Assembly: GCA_038146925.1 (NCBI GenBank)
Contig: JAYQSP010000006.1
Span: 124,001-188,000, forward strand
Source of the DNA: UBA830 sp038146925
Lineage (GTDB): Bacteria; Pseudomonadota; Alphaproteobacteria; MPNO01; UBA830
DNA: 64,000 nt
Direction: 5' to 3'
Positions 28,973 through 37,417 of the stretch are shown piece after piece. The notes under the pieces are model-generated. The model did not search any database. It had not been told where the DNA came from and worked only from the letters and a program-made list of their open reading frames with translations. Position numbers and translations under genes: made by a program. Positions within the stretch are counted from its first letter, which is position 1; each line of letters begins with the position of its first letter.

Positions 28973-29803
28973 GTAAAAATCAACAAATTCAGCGAATTTC
29001 TTCTGGGCACCAGCGCCTTAACGCTCGTGACCGTGGGCGCGGCAAACGCGGCGCCGATCGTCGAATCCGGCGATTTTGGCAACGATTTCGTCTCGAGAAC
29101 CCTGTTGACCGGTCAAGGACCGGTATCCGGCGCTCTTGGCGGCGCGGACTTATTCGACTACTTCCAGCTATCAGGTTTCGGTGCAGGACAGACCGTTCGC
29201 ATCACGCTGACACAGATCGCGCAATTGCCGGACCCGAGCGGGAGTGCCAGCGGGAGCGGCGACGCATCGTCCAGCGGATCGGAACCAAGCGGCAGCGCAA
29301 GCGCGTCCGAACCCGTTGCCAGTGCATCAGATTCCGGTGGATCGGAACCGGAGGCAAGCGCCTCCGGATCGGAAGAACCGACCGCATCCGCGTCCGCGAG
29401 CGGGTCCGAAGATACCAGCACCCCCAAAGCATCTGGCAGCGAAGATCCGGCCGACGTGGGCTTCACGCTTCATCTGCTGGACGAAGCGTGAGCATTTCTG
29501 GCGTTCCCCGGCGATAGCGGTCCCAATACGGAGACCGTTGCGAGCGCCAGCGGCGAGCAGTATCCGGAAAACCAAGTTTTCGGTAACAGATCCTATTCTT
29601 TCGACCTGGATGCGACCACACTGCCGACCGGGGATCTCAATCTCCGCCTGGCGTTCGATGGCACAGGCGACGCGTTCTACCAGGTCACGGTTTCCACACA
29701 GACCTCGGCAAGCATACCGGAGCCATCCAGTCTTGCTCCCCTTGCTGCCGGCGCTGCCGGACTGGGTTTCATGGCCGCCAGACGTCGCCGGCGCAAAAAA
29801 TAG
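28973..29803 (+). pseudogene. PEP-CTERM sorting-signal protein, interrupted by in-frame TGA
   Basis: The frame encodes a signal-peptide-like start (FSEFLLGTSALTLVTVGAAN) from about 28976, a folded region, then a 65-residue Ser/Gly/Ala/Glu-rich spacer. A TGA at 29489-29491 stops it. Beyond the TGA the same frame stays open to 29803. It ends with a textbook PEP-CTERM tail: Pro-Glu-Pro, a hydrophobic helix (LAPLAAGAAGLGFMA) and ARRRRRKK. So the sorting signal is genuine but untranslated unless the TGA is read through. No ATG/GTG precedes the signal peptide in frame; codon 28973-28975 is GTA. The first usable start, GTG 29027, would remove the signal. Exosortase would have to be encoded elsewhere. 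Confidence 0.78.
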
Positions 29804-29821
29804 CTAGCGACTGCCGCGCTG

Positions 29822-31199
29822 ATGAACGCGCCGACGCCAGCCGATAGCCGCCAGGATATATATCGATATCATCGGAGACCTGCTGCACCCGGGTCACGTG
29901 CGTCATCTGGAAAAGGCAAAAGCGCTTGGAAACGTGCTTGTCGTCGGCGTGTTCGATGACGATATAGCGGCCGAGCTGAGCCATGTGCCGGTCATGAACC
30001 GGGATGAGCGCGTGGCCATGCTCGCAGCACTGCGTTGCGTTGATGAAGTCGTTCCGGCGGCCCCACTCTGTCCCGATACCGGTTTTCTGGAAAAATACGA
30101 TATCGCACAGATATGTCTCTGCGACGATTTCGGACATCCGGCGCGTCAGGAAGCGCTGGCCGATCTTCTCGAAGACGGCATCGGCATCGTTCTGCCCTAT
30201 ACAGAAGAAGTATCGACCCGGGATATCGTGAACCGGATCACGGGCATCGATCCTTCCCAGTTAGCTGCCGAGCACAAAGGCGAAACAGCAGTCGTCCATC
30301 CGCCCGCCTCCACGCCGGAACAGGAACTCCGGCATATGCTGCAGGATATCCGGCAGACCCAGAGCGGGATCGCCGAAGCGATCTCGATCCTCTCCGCGGC
30401 GAGATTCAAAAGAAACTGGCTGCTCGACCGTCAGCGTCTTGGCGATGCCAACTGGTTGGCTTTTCTGAAATGTCTGGCCCGAAACGAAATCGAACGCCAG
30501 CGTCAGAAACCCGTGGACCCGCGTTTCGTGGCAGCCTTGTCGTCGATGACCGAACGGGTATCCACGTCCGGCGACCGCATCAACCTGGTCGGCGCCGCGG
30601 CGCATCTCGTCGCCCCGGTTCTCGCGGGTCTCGGCCGAAGAGTGACTGTCGTCCGGCCCGGCATGACCCCGCCTGGCGGCACAGGCGGTCTGCGTCCGGA
30701 CCAATACGAAATCGTGCATTGCGGCTGGGCCGAGCTCCCCGATGCCTGCCCGCCATCGTACACGATGACGGTCATGGACCCGGCCGCCTCGGCAGTTCTC
30801 CTGATGGATGAAGAACTGCTCTTCGCCACCACGCGCCGGCTAAAGCGGAACTTTTTGCTCGCCGTCGATTTCGCGCCGGAAGACGGATCGAGCTATTCGC
30901 CACGCGCGTCGGACAACCAGTTCATTTTCACGGACGTCTTCGTCCGAAAAGTGTTTCACGCCAACAATTTTTTCGAAGTCCGCGACGTCATGACGACAGT
31001 CGACGGCGTGCCCCGGCCGGACGGGGCAAAGGGATGCGACAGGATATCCCGGGTCAGCATGGTCGACGAAGACAAGCATGGCGGCAGCTTCCGCTATCTC
31101 GACGGTAACCCGGCGGCAAGCAGCGGCTCGCCCGAAGAAGGAGCGTATTTGCGCTGGTACCATGCATCCGTACTTCCCATCGAGATCTCGACCGGATGA
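29822..31199 (+). pseudogene. Cytidylyltransferase-like protein with frameshifted N-terminus
   Basis: The main frame (GTG 29898 to 31199, 433 codons) lacks the start of its nucleotidyltransferase domain. The HxGH motif (DIIGDLLHPGHVRHLEKAKA) lies just upstream in the same frame, with no ATG/GTG/TTG before a TGA at 29823-29825. An ATG at 29822 begins a different frame, and a single-base change before about 29865 would join them. The first 130 residues resemble glycerol-3-phosphate/ethanolamine-phosphate cytidylyltransferases (VLVVGVFDDD, MNRDERVAMLAALRCVDEV). The remaining 300 residues are unrecognised. Its stop overlaps the next ATG (ATGA at 31196-31199). It was probably involved in making a CDP-linked surface precursor. 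Confidence 0.7.
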
Positions 31200-32157
31200 C
31201 CACACCGGACTTGCGTTACGTCTTCTTCGGGGCGGAAAGCGAGTACGTGCTTCATCCCCTCTATCTGGAAATGAAGGCGCGCGGTTGCCATTGCATCGAG
31301 CTGCATGCGACGCCGGACCATTCGATCGGCTCAGATCTCTTGAAGACGGCTGCCGATCCGGCACCCAAGGTACTTGTTACCTCTGCGCATTTCTCGTGGG
31401 ACGACCGATATATGATGTCCGCGATGGAGGTACCCGACTGTCCCGCGCTGGTGGAGATCATCTCCCTGTTGCAGCCCGTCTTTACCGTCTACACACCGCA
31501 CGACCTGTCGCAGCCTTTGCTGACCAACGAATCCCAGTGTCTGGACCTGATCGATCTGTTTCTGGCTCCGTCACCGGTCGAGCGCATGTTCGCCGATGGT
31601 ACAAATGTGACCGAGGTCGGCTGGATCAAACACCGCCAGTGTCGGAAACACCTGCGGAAAGATGGGGTCGCGGTCTATGGCTGACGATGAGTCTTGAATA
31701 CATACTGATCGAGGAAGGCACCGAGCGGACGCTGGGATATATCGAGCCATAGCTGCACGACTGGTTGTGGATCAAATTCGCCCCCTTCCCGCAGTTCGAG
31801 GAACTGGAGAACATCCTGAAGGATCGTAGGCTGAACGTTCTCGACCGGCATATGACCCCGCCCGAAGCCGCGCGGCATTTCGATTTCGTCGTCACCAACG
31901 GCGAATCTTCGGTTGTCCGGGAAAGCGCGATGATGGGCGTACCCACCTTCCTCGTCACCGGCCTGTCGTTGTTCGGCGACCGGTCGACACGGAACATCTG
32001 GCAGTTCCACGACCTCGACAACGTCCACGTCGTCGAGACGCTGGACCAGATACCTCATGACATAACGAAACGTTCCCCGGTGTTGCGACCGTTCGATATG
32101 GACAAAGCTGTCGGTGCGATTATGGAGGGTGCCGCCTCGGCAATAAGCCTACGATGA
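31196..32157 (+). pseudogene. GT-B-like glycosyl/glycerophosphotransferase, frameshift plus in-frame TAG
   Basis: Two halves lie in different frames. The N-terminal half (31196-31684) begins TPDLRYVFFGAESEYVLHPL and has the repeated pattern of a GT-B donor domain. The C-terminal half (from about 31687) reads SLEYILIEEG, then TAG at 31750-31752, then LHDWLWIKFAPFPQFEELEN and a nucleotide-binding-like segment FVVTNGESSVVRESAMMGVP, ending at 32157. One missing base near 31680 and a TGG-to-TAG change would explain both. CDP-glycerol glycerophosphotransferases and UDP-GlcNAc epimerase-like GT-B proteins look similar; I cannot choose between them. ATGA overlaps on both sides indicate a former operon. 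Confidence 0.68.
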
Positions 32158-32851
32158 GCTGGACGGACGTCTGGCGAAAAAAGGAGACACCGCGCCGCGC
32201 CGCCCCGGACTTTCAGACCTCATGACTCTCAACGGATACGATACCGGAGCCGGTTACGCGGAATTCAGCGCCATGAAGGAGTTCTCCGGACGATGCGCCG
32301 GACGGCTGGGCATCGAACCGGGTACCGAAATACTGGAAATCGGCTGTGGCGGCGGCGCATGGCTGTTTCACCAATACAATGCCGGTGTCCGAGTATCCGG
32401 AGTAGATATTTCGCCCGGACACCTGAACGTTGCCCGAACCTTGATGCCGGCAGGACGGTTCGCCTGCGCTAACGCGACGTCACTCCCTTTCGCGCCGGAC
32501 AGCTTCGACGTGGTGTTTGCCGGCGCCTGTTTCTTGTACCTGCCCGACGAAAACACCGCAGATGCGGCATTCGGCGAGATAGAAAAAGCCCTGCGTCCGG
32601 GTGGACGCGGCGCTATCACGGACCTGCCCAACCTGGCGACCCGCGCCGATGCCGAACGCATCCGGCGTGGCGCGCTGGGCAAAGGGGAATACGACAGGAT
32701 GTATGCGGGGCTCGAACACCAGTATTTCGAGCGCGACAGGATGATTCAGAACGCCCAGCGACTGGGCCTGCGCGCCAATGCGACGACCCAGGAAATAGCC
32801 GGGTACGGCAATTCCCCCTACCGGTTCAATATCTGGTTCGAAAAGCCCTGA
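32154..32851 (+). pseudogene. Class I SAM-dependent methyltransferase, N-terminal frameshift
   Basis: From ATG 32222 a 209-residue methyltransferase can be translated. Motif I is EILEIGCGGGAWLF, motif II is VSGVDISPGHL, and post-I motifs are FAPDSFDVVFA and RPGGRGAI. The same frame is open further upstream and reads naturally (GDTAPRRPGLSDLMTLNGYD) but lacks a start. An ATG at 32154, overlapping the previous gene's stop, begins MSWTDVWRKK in another frame. The two join if the A6 run at 32177-32182 were A7. The core domain is complete, so a shortened protein from 32222 may still be functional. The substrate is unknown; neighbours suggest modification of a surface glycan. Confidence 0.7.
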
Positions 32852-32860
32852 CGGCCGAAC

Positions 32861-34321
32861 TTACAACAACATCAACGCCGGGTTTTCAACATAGCGCTTG
32901 ATCGCCGCCATCAGTTCGGCGCCGATGGCGCCGTCCACGACACGGTGGTCCACTGACAATGTCGTGCTCATTACCGTGGCCGGCACGATTTCACCGTTTT
33001 TAACCACCGGGCGCTGTTCGCCGGCGCCGACGGCCAGAATGCAGGCCTGCGGCGGATTGATCACCGCGTCGAACTGCTTCACCCCGAACATGCCAAGATT
33101 GGAAACCGAGAACGAACCGCCCTGATATTCCTCCGGCGCGAGCTTGCCGTCGCGGGCGCGGGTAGCGAGGTCCTTCATGTCGGCGGAAATCTGCTTGAAG
33201 CCCTTTTTCTCGGCGCTCCGCACGATGGGTGTGATCAGCCCGCCGGGTATCGCCACAGCAACCGAAATATCGGCGGTGTGGAACTGGCGCATTTCGCCCT
33301 CGCCTTCGTAAGCCACGTTGGCGGCAGGCACATCCATCAACGCCATCGCACAGGCCCGGATGACGAAATCGTTGACCGAAATCTTGACGTCTTCCTGTGC
33401 TTCGTTCAGCGATTTGCGGATCTTCAACAATTCGTCCAGCTCGCAATCCATCGTCAGGTAGAAATGCGGCACTTCGGATTTGGACTCCGACATGCGCTGG
33501 GCGATGACCTTGCGCATCGTTGACAGCTTGACGATTTCCGACGTGTCGCCGGAGGGCGCCGTCGCGGGCGTAGCCATCGTTTTCTCGTCTGACTCCTTGG
33601 CCTTTCCGCCAGCGCCGCTGTCGATCGCGGTTTCCACGTCGGATTTTACGATCCGCCCGTCCGGTCCGGACCCCGATACATCGGCGAGTGAAATCCCGGC
33701 CTGCGCCGCCATGCGTCGCGCCAACGGGCTGGCGAAGATTCGGTTGCCGTCGGCATCCACCGCTTCCGGCAGAGGCCCGCCGGTTGAAATATCCGCCGGC
33801 CCGCCGGACGATTTCCCGCCGCCGGTCATCGCTGCCTCGACATCGGCTTTCACGATTTTTCCGTGCGCGCCGGATCCGCTCACTGATCCCAGATCGACAC
33901 CCGACTGTTCTGCGATCCGCTTAGCGAGAGGACTGGCTTTGACGTCCGCATGCGAGACGTCCGCGTCCGATTTGGCAGGCGCTGCGGGAACTTCTTTTTT
34001 TCCGGGTGCGTCATCCGGCCTGGACTCGGTCCGGGGCGCTGCATCGCCCACATCGTCGCCAATGGCCGAGGCGTCTTCGCCTTCTTCCAGCAGTACGCCG
34101 ATGGTCTGGTTTACCTGAACCGCTTCGGTGCCTTCCGGCACGAGGATCCTGCCGACCACGCCTTCATCGACCGATTCAACCTCCATCGTGGCCTTGTCGG
34201 TTTCGATCTCGGCGATCACGTCGCCGGGGTTCACCTCGTCGCCTTCCTTGACGTGCCACTTGGCAAGGTTGCCCTCGGTCATCGTCGGCGACAGCGCCGG
34301 CATCAGTATTTTGATGGTCAT
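32861..34321 (-). CDS. pdhC: Pyruvate dehydrogenase E2, dihydrolipoamide acetyltransferase
   Basis: 486 residues. One lipoyl domain (1-80; Lys43 in IETDKATMEV), two consecutive peripheral subunit-binding domains (about 129-164, SPLAKRIAEQSGVDL; about 198-233, SPLARRMAAQAGISL) and the catalytic core with HRVVDG near the end. Most E2 chains have one binding domain. It transfers acetyl groups to CoA and scaffolds E1 and E3. It lies 18 bp downstream of pdhB; the expected next gene, lpd, is displaced by the accessory block. Confidence 0.97.
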   Translation of the reverse strand: MTIKILMPALSPTMTEGNLAKWHVKEGDEVNPGDVIAEIETDKATMEVESVDEGVVGRILVPEGTEAVQVNQTIGVLLEEGEDASAIGDDVGDAAPRTESRPDDAPGKKEVPAAPAKSDADVSHADVKASPLAKRIAEQSGVDLGSVSGSGAHGKIVKADVEAAMTGGGKSSGGPADISTGGPLPEAVDADGNRIFASPLARRMAAQAGISLADVSGSGPDGRIVKSDVETAIDSGAGGKAKESDEKTMATPATAPSGDTSEIVKLSTMRKVIAQRMSESKSEVPHFYLTMDCELDELLKIRKSLNEAQEDVKISVNDFVIRACAMALMDVPAANVAYEGEGEMRQFHTADISVAVAIPGGLITPIVRSAEKKGFKQISADMKDLATRARDGKLAPEEYQGGSFSVSNLGMFGVKQFDAVINPPQACILAVGAGEQRPVVKNGEIVPATVMSTTLSVDHRVVDGAIGAELMAAIKRYVENPALMLL

Positions 34322-34339
34322 GTCCGCCTGCCCGTCCGG

Positions 34340-35725
34340 TCAGTCCGCGTAACAGACGGCCTTGGCCGCCTGAACGACATCGTCGACCTGCGGCAGGGCC
34401 AGTTTTTCGAGATTGGCCGCATACGGCAGCGGCACGTCCGCCGCGCAGACCCGCCTGACCGGCGCGTCCAGCCAGTCGAAAGCCTGCTCCATCATGATCG
34501 CCGCGATTTCCGAGCCCATGCCCGCGACCGGCCAGCCTTCCTCGACCGAGACGATCCGATTGGTCTTTTTAACGGACTCGACGATGGTTTCGGTGTCCAG
34601 CGGGCGCAGCGTGCGCAGATCGATGACCTCGGCCTCGATCCCCTGTTTCGCCAGTTCCTCGGCGGCATCGAGCGCGTGTCCCACCATGATCGAGAATGCC
34701 GTGATGGTGACATCCGAACCTTCGCGCACGACCTTCGCCTTGCCGATCGGCACGGTCCAGTCGGAATAGTCAGGCACCTCGAAGTTCTGGCCGTAGAGAA
34801 TTTCGTGCTCGAGGAAGATCACCGGGTTCGGGTCGCGAATGGCCGACTTGAGCAGCCCCTTCGCGTCGGCTGCCGAATAAGGCGAGATCACGTAAATACC
34901 CGGCACATGGGCATACCAGCTGGCAAAGCACTGCGAATGCTGCGCCGCCACACGCGATGCCGCGCCGTTAGGACCGCGGAACACCGCGGGGCAACCCATC
35001 TGGCCGCCTGACATGTAATTCGTCTTCGCCGCCGAATTAATCAGATGGTCCATCGCCTGCATGGCAAAGTTAAAGGTCATGAATTCGACGATCGGCTTAA
35101 GTCCCGCGAACGCAGCCCCCACTCCCAGGCCGGTAAAACCATGTTCGGTGATCGGGGTATCGATCACGCGCAAGTCGCCGAACTCTTCAAGCAGCCCCTG
35201 GCTGACCTTGTACGCGCCCTGATACTGAGCGACCTCCTCGCCCATCAGAAACACGTTGTCGTCGGCGCGCATTTCCTCGGCCATGGCGTCGCGCAGCGCT
35301 TCGCGAACAGTCAGGCTGATAGTATCCCCGGAATAATCGTGTTCAGACTGCACGCGCCTGGGCGCTGGCGCATCCGCTTTCCGCGGACTTGGCTCCGCCG
35401 CCGCAGGTTGCTCCGCTGATTTTTCCTCCGGCTCTGCTTCTTTCTTAGGATTCTGCGTATCGCCGATGCTGCCGGCGTCTTCGCCATCCTGCAGCAGAAC
35501 GCCGATCACCGCGTTGACCTGCACGTTTTCGCTGCCTTCGGAAACCACGATCTTGCCCAGCACGCCCTCATCGACCGCCTCGACCTCCATGGTCGCCTTG
35601 TCGGTTTCGATTTCGGCGATCACGTCGCCGGCCGACACCTCGTCGCCCTCGTTTTTGTGCCACTTGGCGAGATTGCCTTCCGTCATGGTCGGCGACAGCG
35701 CGGGCATCAGAATTTCAATAGGCAT
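34340..35725 (-). CDS. pdhB: Pyruvate dehydrogenase E1 beta subunit with N-terminal lipoyl domain
   Basis: 461 residues. The N-terminal lipoyl domain (IETDKATMEVEAVDEG) is nearly identical to that of PdhC, a feature of alphaproteobacterial PdhB. An acidic/Pro-Ala linker follows, then the transketolase-type E1-beta domain (LTVREALRDAMAEEM, FMGEEVAQYQGAYKVS) and its C-terminal domain. With PdhA it decarboxylates pyruvate on ThDP. It is 13 bp after pdhA. Confidence 0.98.
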   Translation of the reverse strand: MPIEILMPALSPTMTEGNLAKWHKNEGDEVSAGDVIAEIETDKATMEVEAVDEGVLGKIVVSEGSENVQVNAVIGVLLQDGEDAGSIGDTQNPKKEAEPEEKSAEQPAAAEPSPRKADAPAPRRVQSEHDYSGDTISLTVREALRDAMAEEMRADDNVFLMGEEVAQYQGAYKVSQGLLEEFGDLRVIDTPITEHGFTGLGVGAAFAGLKPIVEFMTFNFAMQAMDHLINSAAKTNYMSGGQMGCPAVFRGPNGAASRVAAQHSQCFASWYAHVPGIYVISPYSAADAKGLLKSAIRDPNPVIFLEHEILYGQNFEVPDYSDWTVPIGKAKVVREGSDVTITAFSIMVGHALDAAEELAKQGIEAEVIDLRTLRPLDTETIVESVKKTNRIVSVEEGWPVAGMGSEIAAIMMEQAFDWLDAPVRRVCAADVPLPYAANLEKLALPQVDDVVQAAKAVCYAD

Positions 35726-35738
35726 GTCTCTCTCCCGC

Positions 35739-36779
35739 TCAGACTTCCACCAGGACGTCGGTATACAGTTCGGACGGATCGGGTTCCGGACTTTCCTGCG
35801 CGAATTCTGCCGCTTCGGCGACGATGGCGCGGACTTCCTTGTCGAGTTCCTTCAACTCGTCCTCGGTTTTGTGTCCCGCCGCGACGATCACCTTGCTGAG
35901 ATTGGTAATCGGATCGTGTTGTTCACGCATCTCCGCAACCTCCTCTTTGGTCCGGTACTTGGCGGGATCGGACATCGAATGACCGCGATACCGGTAGGTC
36001 ATCATTTCCAGCACATAGGGGCCGTTGCCGCCTCTGCAGTGTTTGACCGCTTTTTCTGCGGCTTCCCGCACCGCCAGCACGTCCATGCCATCGACCTGCT
36101 CGCCCGGCATCCCGTAGGGTTCGCCAAGCCTGTACAACTCCTTGGCCGCAGAGGCGCGGGACACCGATGTACCCATGCCGTAACGGTTGTTTTCAATTAC
36201 GTAGACCACCGGCAGATCCCACAACTCCGCCATATTGAAGGCTTCGTGGACCTGTCCCTGATTGACCGCGCCATCGCCGAGATAGGTCAGCGACACACCG
36301 TCGGTGCCCTTGTATTTTGCTGCGAACGCCAGACCGGTCCCGATCGGTACCTGTGCGCCGACGATACCGTGCCCGCCGTAAAAGCGTTTCTCTTTCGAGA
36401 ACATGTGCATCGAACCGCCCTTGCCTTTGGAATAGCCTCCGATCCGGCCCGTCAGCTCGGCCATAACGCCTTTGGCGTCCATCCCGCAGGCAAGCATGTG
36501 CCCGTGATCGCGGTAGCTGGTAACAACCGCATCCCGGTCGTCGATCGCCGCCTGCATGCCCACGACGACGGCTTCCTGCCCGATATAAAGATGACAGAAC
36601 CCGCCGATGAGACCCATGCCGTACATCTGCCCGGCGCGTTCCTCGAACCGGCGTATCAAAAGCATGTCGCGGTAATAGCCGAGAAGCTGATCCGCATCCG
36701 GCGTCGACGCGTTGCTGCGCCGGCGCGGTGCCGTCTTCCCTTTTCCCTTTCCGCTTTTCGACTGGGATGCTTTGGCCAT
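35739..36779 (-). CDS. pdhA: Pyruvate dehydrogenase E1 alpha subunit
   Basis: 346 residues from ATG 36777-36779, preceded by GAGGG. The N-terminus is a basic Lys/Ser/Gly linker. The ThDP fold has the GDG...N motif (LGDGAVNQGQVHEAFNMA) and the phosphorylation-loop region RYRGHSMSDPAKYRT. A longer frame to 36821 is not supported by conservation. It starts the PDH operon; the 186-bp gap to ftsB probably holds its promoter. Confidence 0.97.
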   Translation of the reverse strand: MAKASQSKSGKGKGKTAPRRRSNASTPDADQLLGYYRDMLLIRRFEERAGQMYGMGLIGGFCHLYIGQEAVVVGMQAAIDDRDAVVTSYRDHGHMLACGMDAKGVMAELTGRIGGYSKGKGGSMHMFSKEKRFYGGHGIVGAQVPIGTGLAFAAKYKGTDGVSLTYLGDGAVNQGQVHEAFNMAELWDLPVVYVIENNRYGMGTSVSRASAAKELYRLGEPYGMPGEQVDGMDVLAVREAAEKAVKHCRGGNGPYVLEMMTYRYRGHSMSDPAKYRTKEEVAEMREQHDPITNLSKVIVAAGHKTEDELKELDKEVRAIVAEAAEFAQESPEPDPSELYTDVLVEV

Positions 36780-36965
36780 GGTCCCTCTCACAAGATGACG
36801 AATATACGTGCATATACGCACATATTTCGGAATAGATTGGTTAACAGAATATAGAAACGTGTCCGCGCCGCAACTGCGACGATCGAAAGGAACGGTCTTT
36901 TTAGACGGTTCTACGTTAAGAAAATTACAAAAAAGAGAGAATGAAGCAGAAACGGTCGCCCGCAG

Positions 36966-37292
36966 TCAGTCGGACTGAGCCTGAGCATCCACAAGAATGA
37001 TTTCATCCGGCCGCACGAGTCCGGCCATGATGCGCGCCCGTTCGTCCAGCATGTCCGCGTCGAGATGTTCGGATTTCAGCAGGGAAATGCGCCGTTCGTA
37101 GTCTTCCCGGACATGGCGGGTCGCTGCGAGAGTCTGTTCTGCCGCCGACACCTGCTTCTGGAGATGCATCCAGGCGATGACCCCCCGATCGCCGTGAAAG
37201 GCGTGCACCAGAAAATAACAGACAAACAGCGCTCCGACGATCGGAACGATCATCCGGCGCGACCGGCGTTTGATTTCGAGAACGGCTCCCAT
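36966..37292 (-). CDS. Septum formation initiator FtsB/DivIC-like protein
   Basis: 108 residues. One transmembrane segment (about 14-32, IVPIVGALFVCYFLVHAFHG), then a coiled coil (LQKQVSAAEQTLAATRHVREDYERRI) and LDERARIMAGLVRPDEII, the typical FtsB/DivIC layout. It would act with FtsL and FtsQ in division. The eno-ftsB-pdhA order is conserved in alphaproteobacteria, which supports the call. Confidence 0.9.
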   Translation of the reverse strand: MGAVLEIKRRSRRMIVPIVGALFVCYFLVHAFHGDRGVIAWMHLQKQVSAAEQTLAATRHVREDYERRISLLKSEHLDADMLDERARIMAGLVRPDEIILVDAQAQSD

Positions 37293-37417
37293 AACTGAAT
37301 CGAATCACATTTCGATTCGTCAGGTCAAGGAAAAAGACTCAGATATGAAATATTATGGGGATAACTAGCTATTCATGAAGGAATACAGACTCAGATTTTT
37401 TGATTGACTCTGTCTGA

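Noticed and set aside
29489..29491. TGA as selenocysteine codon in the PEP-CTERM gene
   Set aside because: No obvious SECIS-like hairpin follows, and the gene's missing start and damaged neighbours make ordinary inactivation more likely.
36878..36906. Possible terminator hairpin after ftsB
   Set aside because: The 9-bp stem has an internal C-C mismatch and is not followed by a clear T-run on the minus strand.
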